A stretch of 53,251 nt of DNA, taken from the NCBI GenBank assembly GCA_025765595.1, contig JAIVFH010000195.1, positions 1 through 53,251 of the forward strand, written 5' to 3'. The DNA is from Obelidium mucronatum (taxonomy: Eukaryota; Chytridiomycota; Chytridiomycetes; Chytridiales; Chytriomycetaceae). The notes under the pieces are model-generated. The model was not told where the DNA came from, searched no databases, and saw only the letters and a program-made list of their open reading frames with translations. Positions 10,474-19,994 of the stretch are shown one piece after another. The position numbers were made by a program, and so were the translations under genes. Numbering within the stretch: position 1 is the stretch's first letter; every line of letters begins with the position of its first letter.

Positions 10474-11551
10474 TTAACGGTCCTCACACCTGAAGATTGC
10501 AAGGAAGGAAAGCAAAAAAACATTTAGTGAATGAAAAAGATTGGCATCAAAAAAAAAAAAAAACCGCCAACAAACCATTCGTTCTCCTTGCGAATTTGCT
10601 CTTCTTCTTCTGGGGTAAAATCGTTCACAATGTTGAAGGTCTTACGGATTTCCTCAACGCTCTTTCCCTTGATCATGTTGGCTACAGTCTTGCAACCTGA
10701 TAAAATACAAATAAGGTCAATAAGATCGTGTTTCGACGTGAATAGGATCTAGAATGTGTAGGATCTAGAATGTGGTGACACACGGCTATCCAAGGACACA
10801 CACAGACGCACACCCTTAACAACCGTAACGTTCACCAGCCACCATAAGTCACATATCCACGAAAAATTATAATTGCTGCTTCACTAAGCGTTCGATTGAT
10901 ATTATGTTTCTGGGTGGACTTGATTTCTCAAAGCTGCGCACTCCCCCCTTCACCGCCCACTCCACCCACATCATAGCTCGAAAAACAAAACCCCCAGGAC
11001 GAACACATACCCAAGTCCAACAAGTTCTTCATGTCCAAGTAGTTGGCAGCCAATATGATTTCAAAGAGGGTACCCTGGTCAACGTTCATAAACTCTTTGT
11101 CTCTCTCTTCAATGTCTTCGGAAGACTTTGGCTTGGTCTCTTCTTCTGGAGCAGCTGGTGGGTCGTCTTTGTGCATCGTGGCATATTCAATGACTGTATA
11201 TTTTTTTAAAACCACATGTTTTAATAAGGTGGTTGAGTGGGATGAGTGGTTTCACACAAAAGAAAAAACCGCACCCTTCTGGAGGATTGCCCCAGACACG
11301 TTTGGAAGTGGGATTGGCTGGTCATCGGCTTCACCAACATCCTGCAAGAAACGGACGTTAGGTTTTTGGTCTTATTTTTTTTTTGTAATTTGACTCGCTT
11401 GGGAGACAACTGAAGCCTCCCCCCCAACGGAGTCCGTTCAATTCAACAAGATTATTATTACCTCAAGCATGTTCTTGATGAGGACGGACTGGTTCGCAAT
11501 CTCCTTGGCGATGGTGAATTCTTGGTTGTCGGAGGATGTGATCTTGACCAT
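10474..11551 (-). CDS. SKP1: SKP1, SCF ubiquitin ligase adaptor (canonical tail)
   Basis: Five exons (minus): 11462-11551, 11275-11341, 11011-11193, 10576-10696 and 10474-10489; 158 aa, the usual SKP1 length. It starts [19 protein letters not shown] and continues through [51 protein letters not shown] and [19 protein letters not shown]. The last exon supplies only the final residues and completes the canonical WCEDR-type C-terminus that contacts F-box proteins. The BTB/POZ fold binds cullin-1 while the C-terminal helices bind the F-box. Intron positions and phases are the same as in the downstream-numbered paralogue at 11757-12614, so the pair arose by tandem duplication of an already intron-containing gene. 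Confidence 0.95.
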
Positions 11552-11756
11552 TTTTTTTAATGCAACTTTTTCGAGAAAAACAGACAATGGAAAACAGAAA
11601 ACAATAATAACACAATCAAAACTCAAATCCTTGTTATTTAGCTTTGTTACTTAGCTCTCTTGGTCTTAATCGCTTTTGCTTCTGTGGAATGGTAAGCAGA
11701 AGGAGGGAGGTTTTTTTTTAGAGATTTTCCAATCGTACTTGTTTTATTGCTCATAT

Positions 11757-12614
11757 TTACTCTTCAGCCGGTTTATCTTCCTTCTTTTCTTCTTCGTCTT
11801 CCTTCTTCTCTTCAGGTGGGTTCCTATTCGTTTAACAAGTTCCCTTGTTCAGCATTCTGAAGTCAATCAATCCACACAACACAGGTACTCACCAGTCGTT
11901 GTCTCTCTTGATTTGCTCAATCTCTTCGGGCGTGAATCCACTGTCTTCAATTCCAAGTGCTTCCATAACTTCTTCGGTGGACTTTCCCTTAATCATGTTG
12001 GCAATCGTCTTACACCCTAACACACACAATAAAACCATCAACATAAGAACCCAAAAATGCGCCGAAATAGAAACAAAAAAACATTTGCAAAACTTACCCA
12101 AGTCAAGCAATGACTTGATATCCAAGTAGTTTGCGGCCAGAATGATCTCAAATTTCTCACTGCGGTCCATAGCAGCCATGAACACCTTGTCAGCCTCGTC
12201 AATGTCTTCAGATGGCTTTGGTTTGGCTTCTGGGTCCGCTGGTGGATCGTCTTTGTGTGCCTGGCAGTACGCAATAACTATCGCATGGAAAGAGGATAAG
12301 CCAAAACTCTCTGAAACACCTTTTTGAATCACAGTACTCACCTCGCTCAAGCGTCTTTCCAGTCACATTTGGAAGTGGAATTGCTTGATCTTCCAGTTCA
12401 CCGACATCCTTTGATGGGGACAAGGGAAACCAAAGTTAGTCCGCTGTTTGCTCTCAGCGCTAAGCTCCACCACAACACACCAGCCCTCCCCAGTCTTCCA
12501 TATGTCTTACAACCCACTCCTCACCTCAAGCATTCCCTTGATGAGAACAGATTGATTGGCGATCTCCTTTTCAATTGTGAATTCTTTGCCGTCTGAGCTG
12601 GTGACTTTAACCAT
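11757..12614 (-). CDS. SKP1: SKP1 paralogue with acidic/lysine-rich C-terminal extension
   Basis: Five exons (minus): 12525-12614, 12342-12408, 12098-12277, 11893-12016 and 11757-11823; 175 aa. It begins MVKVTSSDGKEFTIEKEIA and keeps all SKP1 landmarks ([69 protein letters not shown]). After the conserved Trp, the fifth exon does not encode the usual CEDR/CEEK end. It gives a charged tail, NPPEEKKEDEEEKKEDKPAEE written in two parts: NPPEEKKEDEE then EKKEDKPAEE. This changes the segment that lies against the F-box, so partner choice or stability may differ from the neighbouring copy. It lies upstream of the other SKP1 in the same orientation, 205 bp from that gene's start. Confidence 0.93.
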
Positions 12615-12762
12615 TTTGTTTTTTTTGGTTGTTCTTTTTTGAATAAATTTAACAATGATTCATATAAATAGAGATGAATAGTGAGTTTAGAACTTGTATT
12701 AAATACATTTGTATATCCGTTGTCGCTTAAAGTTGGTGCTGCAATCTTTCTGCCAGCTCCAC

Positions 12763-13419
12763 TTAAAAAGGTACCAATTGTGGCTCAAGCGACAAGCACT
12801 TGGGTCCAAACCGGAACACATAAACTTCACGCATCCCACGCTGAATTAAAGGATGACCCTCGGGAATCTTAAACACCCCCAATTGCACGCCTGCAGCGCC
12901 GCCTTTCATCCCTTTCAGAGTATTGAACGACTCAATGTTATCGCAATCACAAGTGATATAGACAGTCTCCAATCCATGTACAATTCGCACAAACTGAATA
13001 GCAAGTACGCTTCCCCTCCTTGCAAAACGATTCCCACGGTGCTCTTTATGCACACCATATCCCACATGTCCATTCCAGAATACATTGAGATCGTTTCCAA
13101 CTCGAAGCGTCAGTTCTCCGTATTCGATTCCATGATTCTTTGCATTCACGATTGTGAATTTGTAGATTGGCAGCTTATCTACATGCTGTTTCCATTTTAT
13201 GAGGTCTTGCCGTTCTTTGATGATGAGGGTGATGGTTCCATCGGTGAGGAGCGGGTTGTGGTGCAGGTTTTCAAAGGGTAGATGATGGAACGGTTTCGTG
13301 TAGTCTGTTAATTCGCCGTGATTTACTTGCGTTGGTAGGGTTTTCTGATGCCGTGGTTGGACCTCCTTCGAACGTGCAGTGCAGCAGCTATTCCATAAGT
13401 TCCAGGAGAATGTTGTCAT
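12763..13419 (-). CDS. GNAT-family N-acetyltransferase
   Basis: This is a single exon of 218 aa. The start is the first in-frame ATG (13419, MTTFSWNLWNSCC); longer versions would need a TTG start. The fold reads TITLIIKERQDLIKW, YGELTLRV, then motif A region GHVGYGVHKEHRGNRFARRG (about 118-136), where the HRGNRFA loop is the acetyl-CoA pyrophosphate-binding R/Q-x-x-G-x-G/A signature in a degenerate form. Then comes VYITCDCDNIESFNTLKGMKGG (split here: VYITCDCDNIES, FNTLKGMKGG), the motif B equivalent. The substrate cannot be told. Such small GNAT proteins acetylate amino groups of metabolites, peptides or antibiotics. It is divergently transcribed from the gene at 13773. Confidence 0.75.
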   Translation of the reverse strand: MTTFSWNLWNSCCTARSKEVQPRHQKTLPTQVNHGELTDYTKPFHHLPFENLHHNPLLTDGTITLIIKERQDLIKWKQHVDKLPIYKFTIVNAKNHGIEYGELTLRVGNDLNVFWNGHVGYGVHKEHRGNRFARRGSVLAIQFVRIVHGLETVYITCDCDNIESFNTLKGMKGGAAGVQLGVFKIPEGHPLIQRGMREVYVFRFGPKCLSLEPQLVPF

Positions 13420-13772
13420 TTTGAAACTTGGTGAGACTGCTGGTTTCCTTTTTTTCAATATAGCGGGGTGCAGCGCTTTTTGGTGTCTTGAAAGGAAAAA
13501 ATTGCGCTATAGATAGTCTTGGACGTGCTTGGTTTGGATTCAGATTGGACAATGACTCACAATTATCTGCCAAAGTTGCCTCCTTGGTCGTGCTATCGCG
13601 GATTGTCTTGCTTGTAACTCAAACTTGGCATATACAATAGGGTAAAAAAAGGACATATATGACGATCTTCTAAATCTCAAATTGCACCAGCTTCGTCTTG
13701 GACTATTCCGTTCTTTTTTTTACTTCAAGTTGTGGTTTTTATTTTTTTTATTTTTTTGAAGTAAAAGCAATC
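13420..13772. other. Divergent intergenic region, 353 bp
   Basis: This lies between the GNAT gene (minus) and the small NNRRLW-motif gene (plus). A minus-strand open frame of about 60 codons exists at 13388-13573 but has only a TTG start and overlaps the GNAT start out of frame, so it is not called. T-rich runs precede the plus-strand ATG. Confidence 0.5.
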
Positions 13773-14096
13773 ATGGAAATCGATCCTGAAATCATCTATT
13801 TTACACACTCAAAGATCCGAAAGAACTTCTCTGGATGTGGACGACTTCTGACCGATACACTTGAGCAGATCCGGTCTGGAGCACTGAGCGTATCTGATTT
13901 GCCCTTGATACGAGTCATCTTTGATGGCACAAAGTACTACAGTATGAACAACCGGCGGCTATGGGTCATGAAAGAGTTGAAAAAGAGTGGACACTTGTCG
14001 ACGGTTGTTGTTGAGCTTCGGCCGGCTGTCTCAAACAGCGAGAAGAGACTTGGGCAGAATACGCTGTCTCTCACGGCTCGACCTATTCTTAACTGA
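13773..14096 (+). CDS. Small conserved NNRRLW-motif protein (ParB/sulfiredoxin-like suspected)
   Basis: A single exon of 107 aa starts at the first in-frame ATG, 13773 (MEIDPEIIYFTHSKIRKNF). Recognisable blocks are a start with IYFTHSKIR, FSGCGRLLTDTLEQIRSG, SDLPLIRVIFDGTKYYSMNN and NNRRLWVMKEL. The last block, a residue-binding loop followed by NRRL, is typical of small eukaryotic proteins that resemble the ParB/sulfiredoxin fold (DGxxYSxDNRRL). I cannot assign a reaction. Similarity is from memory of the motif, not from a search. It is convergent with the MYND gene, with 59 bp between the stops. Confidence 0.65.
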   Translation: MEIDPEIIYFTHSKIRKNFSGCGRLLTDTLEQIRSGALSVSDLPLIRVIFDGTKYYSMNNRRLWVMKELKKSGHLSTVVVELRPAVSNSEKRLGQNTLSLTARPILN

Positions 14097-14155
14097 TTGC
14101 GCTTGTTTGAACTAGAATACACATACTTATGCTATTGCATCAAAGGTCATTCTTT

Positions 14156-15028
14156 TCATAATTCCTCTGTATCTTGAAAAAGCTTCACGAGCAAGGACAA
14201 GTTCTCGATCCACACCACATCGAGAATCAGCTTGGCATACACTCCGGCAGCCACAATAACGCAGAATATTATCACCATAACCTGAACAGAGGGAGGATAT
14301 ACGGAATAAGGTATGATAAAGACGGGTCGGAAAACAAAAATTCGTACCGTCGCAAAGAACGATAGACCTGTCTTGGTTGATTCCCCGCAATCAACTTGAT
14401 GTGTTTTCCAGTGTTGGCGGCGACAATGTCGCGAACAATACGGAGCATTCATGCACCCACTACATACTAAATATCCAAATCCAGCCCGTAAACAACCTGC
14501 ACATTCACTCAGTCGCTTTCCATTGGGAGTCAACAAAACACTGGAGCCAGATGCAATTTTTGCTGTGAATGGAACCAGAAACTGTTTGTTTGCTTCATTC
14601 CACAGCAACAGTCCCTGAGGTGCACTGTTTTTCTGGATGCGAGTCACTTCTCCATCGCTTGAAACCCATTCCTGTGCGTTTCCTACATTGACAAATGTCT
14701 CTGCGTTGAGCTGGCTGTAGAAATCAAGACCAAGTTGAAGGTGGGGCTGGGCAATCGGGAGAACCAAGCCGGGCTCTAGAGTGAAGACTTGACAGGCTTC
14801 CGACCCATCAGATTCGACTCCTACGATAGAAATATCCAATCGTCGCACCGTGTAGGCGCGTTGTATCTTTTGACCGTTGAGCAAAAAGCCCTCGACACCA
14901 TCCAAATCAAGGCGAGTCTTTTCGAGACCCAATAAATCAATTAAATGAGAAGATATGAATGTGGTCGTCGATTTGGGACAGATCTGTGCAGTGGCGGCTT
15001 TCTCGTTGACGTGGCAGATGATTTTCAT
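14156..15028 (-). CDS. Tail-anchored MYND zinc-finger protein with degenerate retropepsin-like domain
   Basis: Exons (minus) are 14348-15028 and 14156-14281; 268 aa. The 66-bp intron has good ends (GTACGA...TTCAG), is a multiple of three and contains no stop, so retention would stay in frame. The ATG at 15028 (MKIICHVNEK) is used; the upstream frame has a stop. Residues about 1-115 resemble a retropepsin fold: TFISSHLIDLLGL matches the strand after the catalytic loop, and LQLGLDFYSQLNA matches the later LG-D/hydrophobic block. The D-S/T-G active site is replaced by PKST, so it should be inactive. A MYND finger spans 176-214 (C176-x2-C-x9-C-x2-C-x5-C-x3-C-x7-H-x3-C). A hydrophobic segment (about 223-246) near the C-terminus suggests a tail anchor. 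A role in protein binding is likely; the target is unknown. Confidence 0.7.
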   Translation of the reverse strand: MKIICHVNEKAATAQICPKSTTTFISSHLIDLLGLEKTRLDLDGVEGFLLNGQKIQRAYTVRRLDISIVGVESDGSEACQVFTLEPGLVLPIAQPHLQLGLDFYSQLNAETFVNVGNAQEWVSSDGEVTRIQKNSAPQGLLLWNEANKQFLVPFTAKIASGSSVLLTPNGKRLSECAGCLRAGFGYLVCSGCMNAPYCSRHCRRQHWKTHQVDCGESTKTGLSFFATVRIFVFRPVFIIPYSVYPPSVQVMVIIFCVIVAAGVYAKLILDVVWIENLSLLVKLFQDTEEL

Positions 15029-15399
15029 TTCCTCCAAGACTTTTCAAAATCACAAGCGTCCTCGAAAGGTCTTCCAATGTCCAATGTCACCAAAGAAATG
15101 TGCGCACTTTTGAGGCAAGTCCAGACAATAGAAATTGAGAGTTCGAGAAGTATGAGGAATATCGTCCTATCCGAACCTTAGCATCGAGTACTTGGAGAGG
15201 ATTATCGAAGCGTTGCCTCAATTTCATTACGACTCAGCCAACCATAATTCGCCCGCAACTTGAATCACCAAAGACACCCGAAGAGAGTGGTGACGGTCAC
15301 AAGGCCGCCAAGCCTAATAATTTTTTCAACAGACTTCCAAATTCCACCACGAAAAAATCTCTCCCAATTCACCCACTTGAAATCTTGACCAAACAAAGA
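15029..15399. other. Divergent intergenic region, 371 bp
   Basis: This is the shared 5' region of the MYND gene (minus) and the first homeobox gene (plus). No TATA box or RNA gene was seen. Short open frames on either strand begin with non-ATG codons. Confidence 0.45.
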
Positions 15400-16448
15400 A
15401 TGTTCAGACTTCCTCCCATCTCAGCATTACTTCCACAAGAGCCGTCCACTATGAGCCCAATTCAGCATGGAAGCAGTCGCTCGTTGTCTCTCCCACTGCA
15501 GCTGGCTCCAAAGGGTTCTATCGACAGGTTCCCTTCTGCACCAGCCAGTTCCCTCGGGCACTCACACTATTACGAGAGGGGGTTGACAAATAGAACCCCT
15601 CATTCTGCCGTAAAGGTTGTATTGCCGAGTGAGCGAGTAACGCCAACTCCAAGAAGCGTTTGCTATGTGTCACTTCCATCATCATCGCCAAGCGAAAGTC
15701 ACCACCGGGAAAGATCGCTGATACTTCAGTCTCATCTATATACTCCAGCCAACTCTTTTACCAGTTATGAAACCCCTATGAGGAGCACTGGCATCCAAAT
15801 GACTGTTGGTGTCACCCCACTTGCATCACACCACCAATCTCCAACTACAAGCACACAAGCGCAGCACATTGCCACTTATCCACAAGATCACCAATACCAA
15901 CAGCAGTCGACAACTACAGCGCAATCAACAACATCACGAGCGACTGCCGAAAAGACACATAATGCTCAGCTTTTCTTGGCACCTCCAACAAGTGGAACTA
16001 TTCGTGCCACAAGGTCTCAACTCAGAATTTTACTCAAAATCTTTAGTGAAAACCCAATGCCGTCTGGTTCATTACACAATGCTATTGCAGAACGGATCGG
16101 AATGTCTCGAAATACAGTTCGGAATTGGTTTCAGGTTGGAGACCTCATTTGTTTATTATGGCTCATTGCCAACTCCAGTGATAATGCTTCTGACAAATTG
16201 TTCCCGGTTTTATGTAGAATCAGAGGGCAAAAATTCGGAGAATCGAGCAAGACAAGCTGGCCAACGCAAAGAAAACGCTACATACAAATGATATTCCTCT
16301 ATCACCGGCATTATTAGCAGAGACAGAGTCTGGAGACGAGAAACATTCTTTTCAGGTCGGTACACCGCAATCATACCAGCCCGAATCAAGTCCACAATTA
16401 GAAGCCAGACTCGGAGGAAGGAAAATGGACATTAACTCATTGATTTGA
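15400..16448 (+). CDS. Homeodomain protein 1 (class I)
   Basis: Exons are 15400-16134 and 16218-16448; 321 aa. The start is the first in-frame ATG (MFRLPPISALL); an in-frame TTG lies 15 bp upstream. A long Ser/Thr/Pro/Gln-rich N-terminus precedes the arm motif PPTSGTIRATRSQLRIL and a homeodomain at about 196-255 (ENPMPSGSLH, IAERIGMSRNTVRNWFQ, NQRAKIRR). The 83-bp intron falls exactly after WFQ (phase 0). W48, F49, N51 and R53 of the recognition helix are kept, but position 52 is Gln. The protein ends KMDINSLI, the class I Leu-Ile terminus. It is the most divergent of the three intron-containing class I copies. It is a sequence-specific DNA-binding regulator by family; its targets are unknown. 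Confidence 0.88.
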
Positions 16449-16865
16449 TTTTGTGTTATTTGAAAATAGAAACGCAGCTATCGAAATATTTTTTTGTCAT
16501 TTACACACATTTCTATCATTTGTTTTACACACGGAATGAAGAGAGACTTAATATGCTAGCATTAAATCTTCCTACAGCAGTAGATCGAAGCCATCGGCAA
16601 GCCAGCCAGACAAGCCTCATTTGAGTAGCAGTGTCCAGACAAACGCCACTCAGAGTTGGGTGGCAAAAAATTGTTAAATGCAGCATTAGCTGCTGGTAGT
16701 TAGTGCTCTTGTTGTTTCAGCACTGCTGAAGCCTTCGAGTATCATGACCTTGAATGTTTAGAACTACGAGTCCGACAATATCAATCTAGCAATCTTGGCA
16801 CTCTCAAATATCTAGTCGATATATTCGGCACGGCTGGGTTTGGCATTGGGTATCTCGATATTGCC

Positions 16866-16874
16866 TATAAAAAG
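16866..16874 (+). promoter_or_regulatory. TATA box
   Basis: TATAAAAAG lies 53 bp upstream of an ATG at 16919. It could drive the short ORF that follows, or a long 5' leader of homeobox gene 2. Confidence 0.4.
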
Positions 16875-16918
16875 TCCATTGTCCGTCCGTGAGTTGTCTC
16901 GTTTTCATTCCTGTTTCA

Positions 16919-17041
16919 ATGAAAAATGATTGGAAAATTCATGAGCCAAATATTGGCCCAACATTAATGGCAACGTTGAGTGAAGATCAAGAAAGGGTTC
17001 TCAGCCTGTGTCTACCACCGTTGGACCGTCTTGGACGTTAG
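16919..17041 (+). CDS. Possible 40-aa protein or upstream exon
   Basis: An ATG-started frame of 40 codons reads MKNDWKIHEPNIGPTLMATL and continues SEDQERVLSLCLPPLDRLGR before a stop. It sits downstream of a good TATA box. Composition looks protein-like, but there is no family signature. It may be a free-standing small gene, the first exon of a longer transcript reaching homeobox gene 2, or chance. Confidence 0.2.
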   Translation: MKNDWKIHEPNIGPTLMATLSEDQERVLSLCLPPLDRLGR

Positions 17042-17276
17042 ACACGTTTTAGAAACGTTTGATCCTGTTCCGGAAAGTCATGAAAGACTTCAGCCGGTGT
17101 CATTGGTGTGAAATCATATCTAAATCCTTCAATTCTTTGACGTTTCCCAACTCTCGTTGGTGTCCCTGTTTGTATCCAACAAATCACAAGCCTGGTAGTG
17201 ACAACAAAACAATTCGGATAACAACTGGTTGAAGGCAAAAGGATGTTTGATAGAGAAGACCAAGAGAGGATGAGTA

Positions 17277-18291
17277 ATGTTGAACGCCAAGACAAGCGAT
17301 TTTTCCCACTTCCTCTTTTCCATTTTTCATTTCAAGTGGACAACTGTTGGGCTTGGTAAACAACCCACTTTCTCCAACAAATGGAACGCACCCACCGCTA
17401 CCCCCGCCTGCCAACACCCGCACAGCACGCCGTCGATGAGCAGCGCGCCCTCCGCAAGTCCGCGCAGCAGTCCGGACTTCCACGCCGCGGCGCAGACAGC
17501 CAAGCCGCCAGCGCCCAGTTCGCCGCACGCTGAAGCGGCCGCTGCCGCTCCGCTGGCGCTGCCGTCGTTCGCGGCGCACTTTTCGGCGCTCGAAGCGTCC
17601 CGCTTGCGGCTGCCGCCCACGCTGCCGCCAATCAACTCGCTCGCGCCAGCGGGCGGCCAATCAACACAGCCCCAACCACTTGTGGCATCCCAGGCGGCCG
17701 CTCCCGCTCCAAACACATCTTGGCAAGCACAAGGCCAAACTGCTGTCTCAGCGGTGGATCACTTTTTCGTGCCTCAGCCCCCGGCTACTCTCCACTCAAT
17801 GGCCTTCCCGCCAAGGAAGCAACTCCAACGTGAAGTCCCGCATGGAGATCACCAGCGTTTCTTAATTCCACCCACTTCTGGCTGTGTTCGTGCAAACAAG
17901 TCTCAATTGAAAGTCCTCGAGTCTATTTTCGATGAAACACCAATGCCTTCTGCCCAAATGCACCAAGCGATTGCAGATCGAATCGGAATGACGAAGCAGT
18001 CTGTTCGGAATTGGTTTCAGGTAAAACAGAAAACCTTTCTTAGTCTACCCTGTTCTAGAAGAATTCTTGCTTATCGCTTCTGTCTTTTTTGGGTTTTAGA
18101 ATCAACGAGCGAAAGTTCGCAGAAGTGCTTCAGAAGGTGATGCCAGTGCTGTCCTGAAAGTCAACCAGATGAACCAGATTCAGCATGACCGAAATGCCGT
18201 GAAGTACGCACCGCCCCCAATAGCAGCTCACCAATTTGAGCCACTGCCTTCTTCGTCCATAAATCGGATTAATGTGCACGATTTGATTTGA
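17277..18291 (+). CDS. Homeodomain protein 2 (class I)
   Basis: Exons are 17277-18020 and 18100-18291; 311 aa from the first ATG, 258 aa if translation starts at the in-frame ATG 17436. The N-terminus is Ala/Pro/Ser-rich and unusually GC-rich (17400-17660). The HQRFLIPPTSGCVRANKSQL arm leads into a homeodomain at 199-258 (long numbering), with DETPMPSAQMHQAIADRIGM, VRNWFQ and NQRAKVRR. A 79-bp intron follows WFQ in phase 0. The tail has NQIQHDR, VKYAPPP and ends INVHDLI. The gene is clearly the sister of homeobox gene 3. Oddity: the ATG matching gene 3's start (17381) is out of frame here, so the ancestral start seems lost by a small indel. The true start is therefore uncertain. Confidence 0.85.
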
Positions 18292-18706
18292 CGATTATCG
18301 ATTGTTGTTTCTACATCTTTAGTATAACCCAGCAGGCCTGCGTTGTGATAATTATCTTCTTTATTGCATAGACGAAGGCAAGTAAACACGCTTAAGGTCA
18401 AATAAATTACAAAACATCGCAGTGCTTTTCTCTTTTTTTCTCTTTTTTTTTCAGAAATTACTGCTAAAATCACAAGCCCAACAAGGGAGGCACAATTCTG
18501 AAGCCAGCGGCCCCACAAGCAATAGAGACCAAGGAGGGAGCAATCCATACACAAGAGGCTACCGTGAAAGGGCAGGTGAAAGGGTAGTGGACGAATCACA
18601 AGGTGGTGGGTCAGGAAATTAAATTTTTTATCAGGATTTCGCAATTTCCATAGGACGCATGGACAACAGGCAGGCTTGATAACAAACCCATTATTTCTCA
18701 TCCCAA
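18292..18706. other. Intergenic, 415 bp
   Basis: This separates homeobox genes 2 and 3. The 40 bp before the gene 3 start resemble the DNA before position 17381 of gene 2 (shared GGCTTG-TAACAAACCCA-type block), a trace of the tandem duplication. No TATA box or other feature is evident. Confidence 0.5.
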
Positions 18707-19598
18707 ATGGAACATATCCACCACTACCACGCCCAAGTACCCACCACACCAACCATGACTCGACCTGCCACGGCTAGTCCAAGATGCACTCCAGAACATG
18801 AAGCCGTTGCTCAAGCACTGGCTCTGATGGCCCAACGAAGGGCAATGAATCTCACCAGCATCTCCATTACAACCACACACCCTGCCGCCCCTGATGCATC
18901 ATCGCCTATCGCCCCAATCAGGTCCTCTGTACTTCCACTCCTCCAGCCACACACCACTGTCCTCCCTTCCTTTGCCACTCACTTCCGGTCTCTGACTCCA
19001 AATGAGTCATCGATACATACAAATCATTATAAATCTTCCCAAACAGCGGCTGCCAGCCCAACAGCATTACCAACATTGGCTGCTGCTTTATTGCAAGGTT
19101 CGGAGGTGACGTCGCCACAGCCTGGTGCCCTACCGTCCCCAGCACCAGTATCAAGACGAAGGGTTGACCAACACCAACGTTTCTTAATACCCCCCACGTC
19201 TGGTTGTGTTCGTGCAAACAAGGCCCAGCTGAAAGTCCTTGAATCTATTTTCGATGAAACACCAATGCCATCCACCCAAATGCACCAAGCGATTGCCGAC
19301 AGAATTGGGATGACAAAGCAGTCCGTTCGTAATTGGTTTCAGGTAAGCTTCATTGCCATTTTATTTTTACGTTTATTATGTATACTTATTAGTGTTTCTT
19401 TAGAATCAACGAGCAAAAGTTCGCAGAAGCGCAACGGATGGAGACGTGTTGGCTGCTCAAAAAGTTAACCAGTTGAATCAGATCCAGCATGATCGGCTCT
19501 CTGTCAAATATGCACCTCCACCAGTGCCATCCACCGGTTATGCATTTTCAAATCAATCAGCAGCGACCACTCGAATCAGCGTCTCCGATTTAATTTGA
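18707..19598 (+). CDS. Homeodomain protein 3 (class I)
   Basis: Exons are 18707-19342 and 19404-19598; 276 aa. It starts MEHIHHYHAQVPTTPT. The N-terminus is Pro/Ser/Thr-rich with LPSFATHF also seen in gene 2 (LPSFAAHF). The arm is HQRFLIPPTSGCVRANKAQL and the homeodomain lies at about 163-222 (DETPMPSTQMHQAIADRIGM, VRNWFQ, NQRAKVRR). A 61-bp intron follows WFQ in phase 0. The tail has VNQLNQIQHDR, VKYAPPP and a terminal ISVSDLI. The homeodomain is almost identical to that of gene 2, so DNA preference should be the same, while the N-termini have diverged. Confidence 0.9.
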
Positions 19599-19868
19599 TT
19601 ATTCTGACATTATTTTGGCATAATTATCAATAGAGCTTGTTTGTTTCCAAAATTAAGTGCGGCTTGTTTTTATTTATTGGAGTTTATTGCATTGTAACGG
19701 TTTCAGTCAGTTTGTCATTATTGAAATGAGATTACAAATGAGCTTGTATTCATGGCGTCATCCCACGAAACAAGTCATTTCGGCCTTCATTTGCGGCAGT
19801 TGTCATTTGCGGGGCACGTTGTTTCCAGGCTTTCGTCATTTCAAGAATTATAGTTTTACAAGGAAGCA

Positions 19869-19910
19869 GGCTTGACTTCATTATAAATCTAATTTTGGGA
19901 AAGTCAAGCC
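19869..19910. promoter_or_regulatory. Inverted repeat upstream of homeobox gene 4 TATA box
   Basis: GGCTTGACTT (19869-19878) and its exact complement AAGTCAAGCC (19901-19910) are separated by 22 bp, two helical turns. They end 9 bp before the TATA box, a suitable place for a dimeric regulator. Confidence 0.4.
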
Positions 19911-19919
19911 CCAACGTGT

Positions 19920-19927
19920 TATAAAAA
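19920..19927 (+). promoter_or_regulatory. TATA box of homeobox gene 4
   Basis: TATAAAAA lies 75 bp upstream of the ATG at 19995. Confidence 0.5.
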
Positions 19928-19994
19928 GAAGGCTGTGCCCTCACCCCCAATCGTGAAGTTACAAGAACAGAAATTAATAGCAAAATATCCAATA

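Larger units (their letters stand above)
16449..17276. other. Intergenic, 828 bp, with a TATA box and possible 40-aa ORF
   Basis: This lies between homeobox genes 1 and 2. It holds the 3' UTR of gene 1, a clear TATAAAAAG at 16866-16874, and a 40-codon frame starting 45 bp after it (16919-17041). A minus-strand frame at 17038-17295 (no ATG start) includes the plausible-looking GFRYDFTPMTPAEVFHDF. Neither is secure. The rest is unremarkable A/T-rich DNA. Confidence 0.45.
19599..19994. other. Intergenic, 396 bp, promoter of homeobox gene 4
   Basis: This holds the 3' UTR of homeobox gene 3 and the promoter of gene 4, with a 10-bp perfect inverted repeat and a TATA box listed separately. Nothing else is seen. 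Confidence 0.55.

Noticed and set aside
13388..13573. 61-codon minus frame before the GNAT gene
   Set aside because: Only a TTG start, and it is out of frame with the acetyltransferase.
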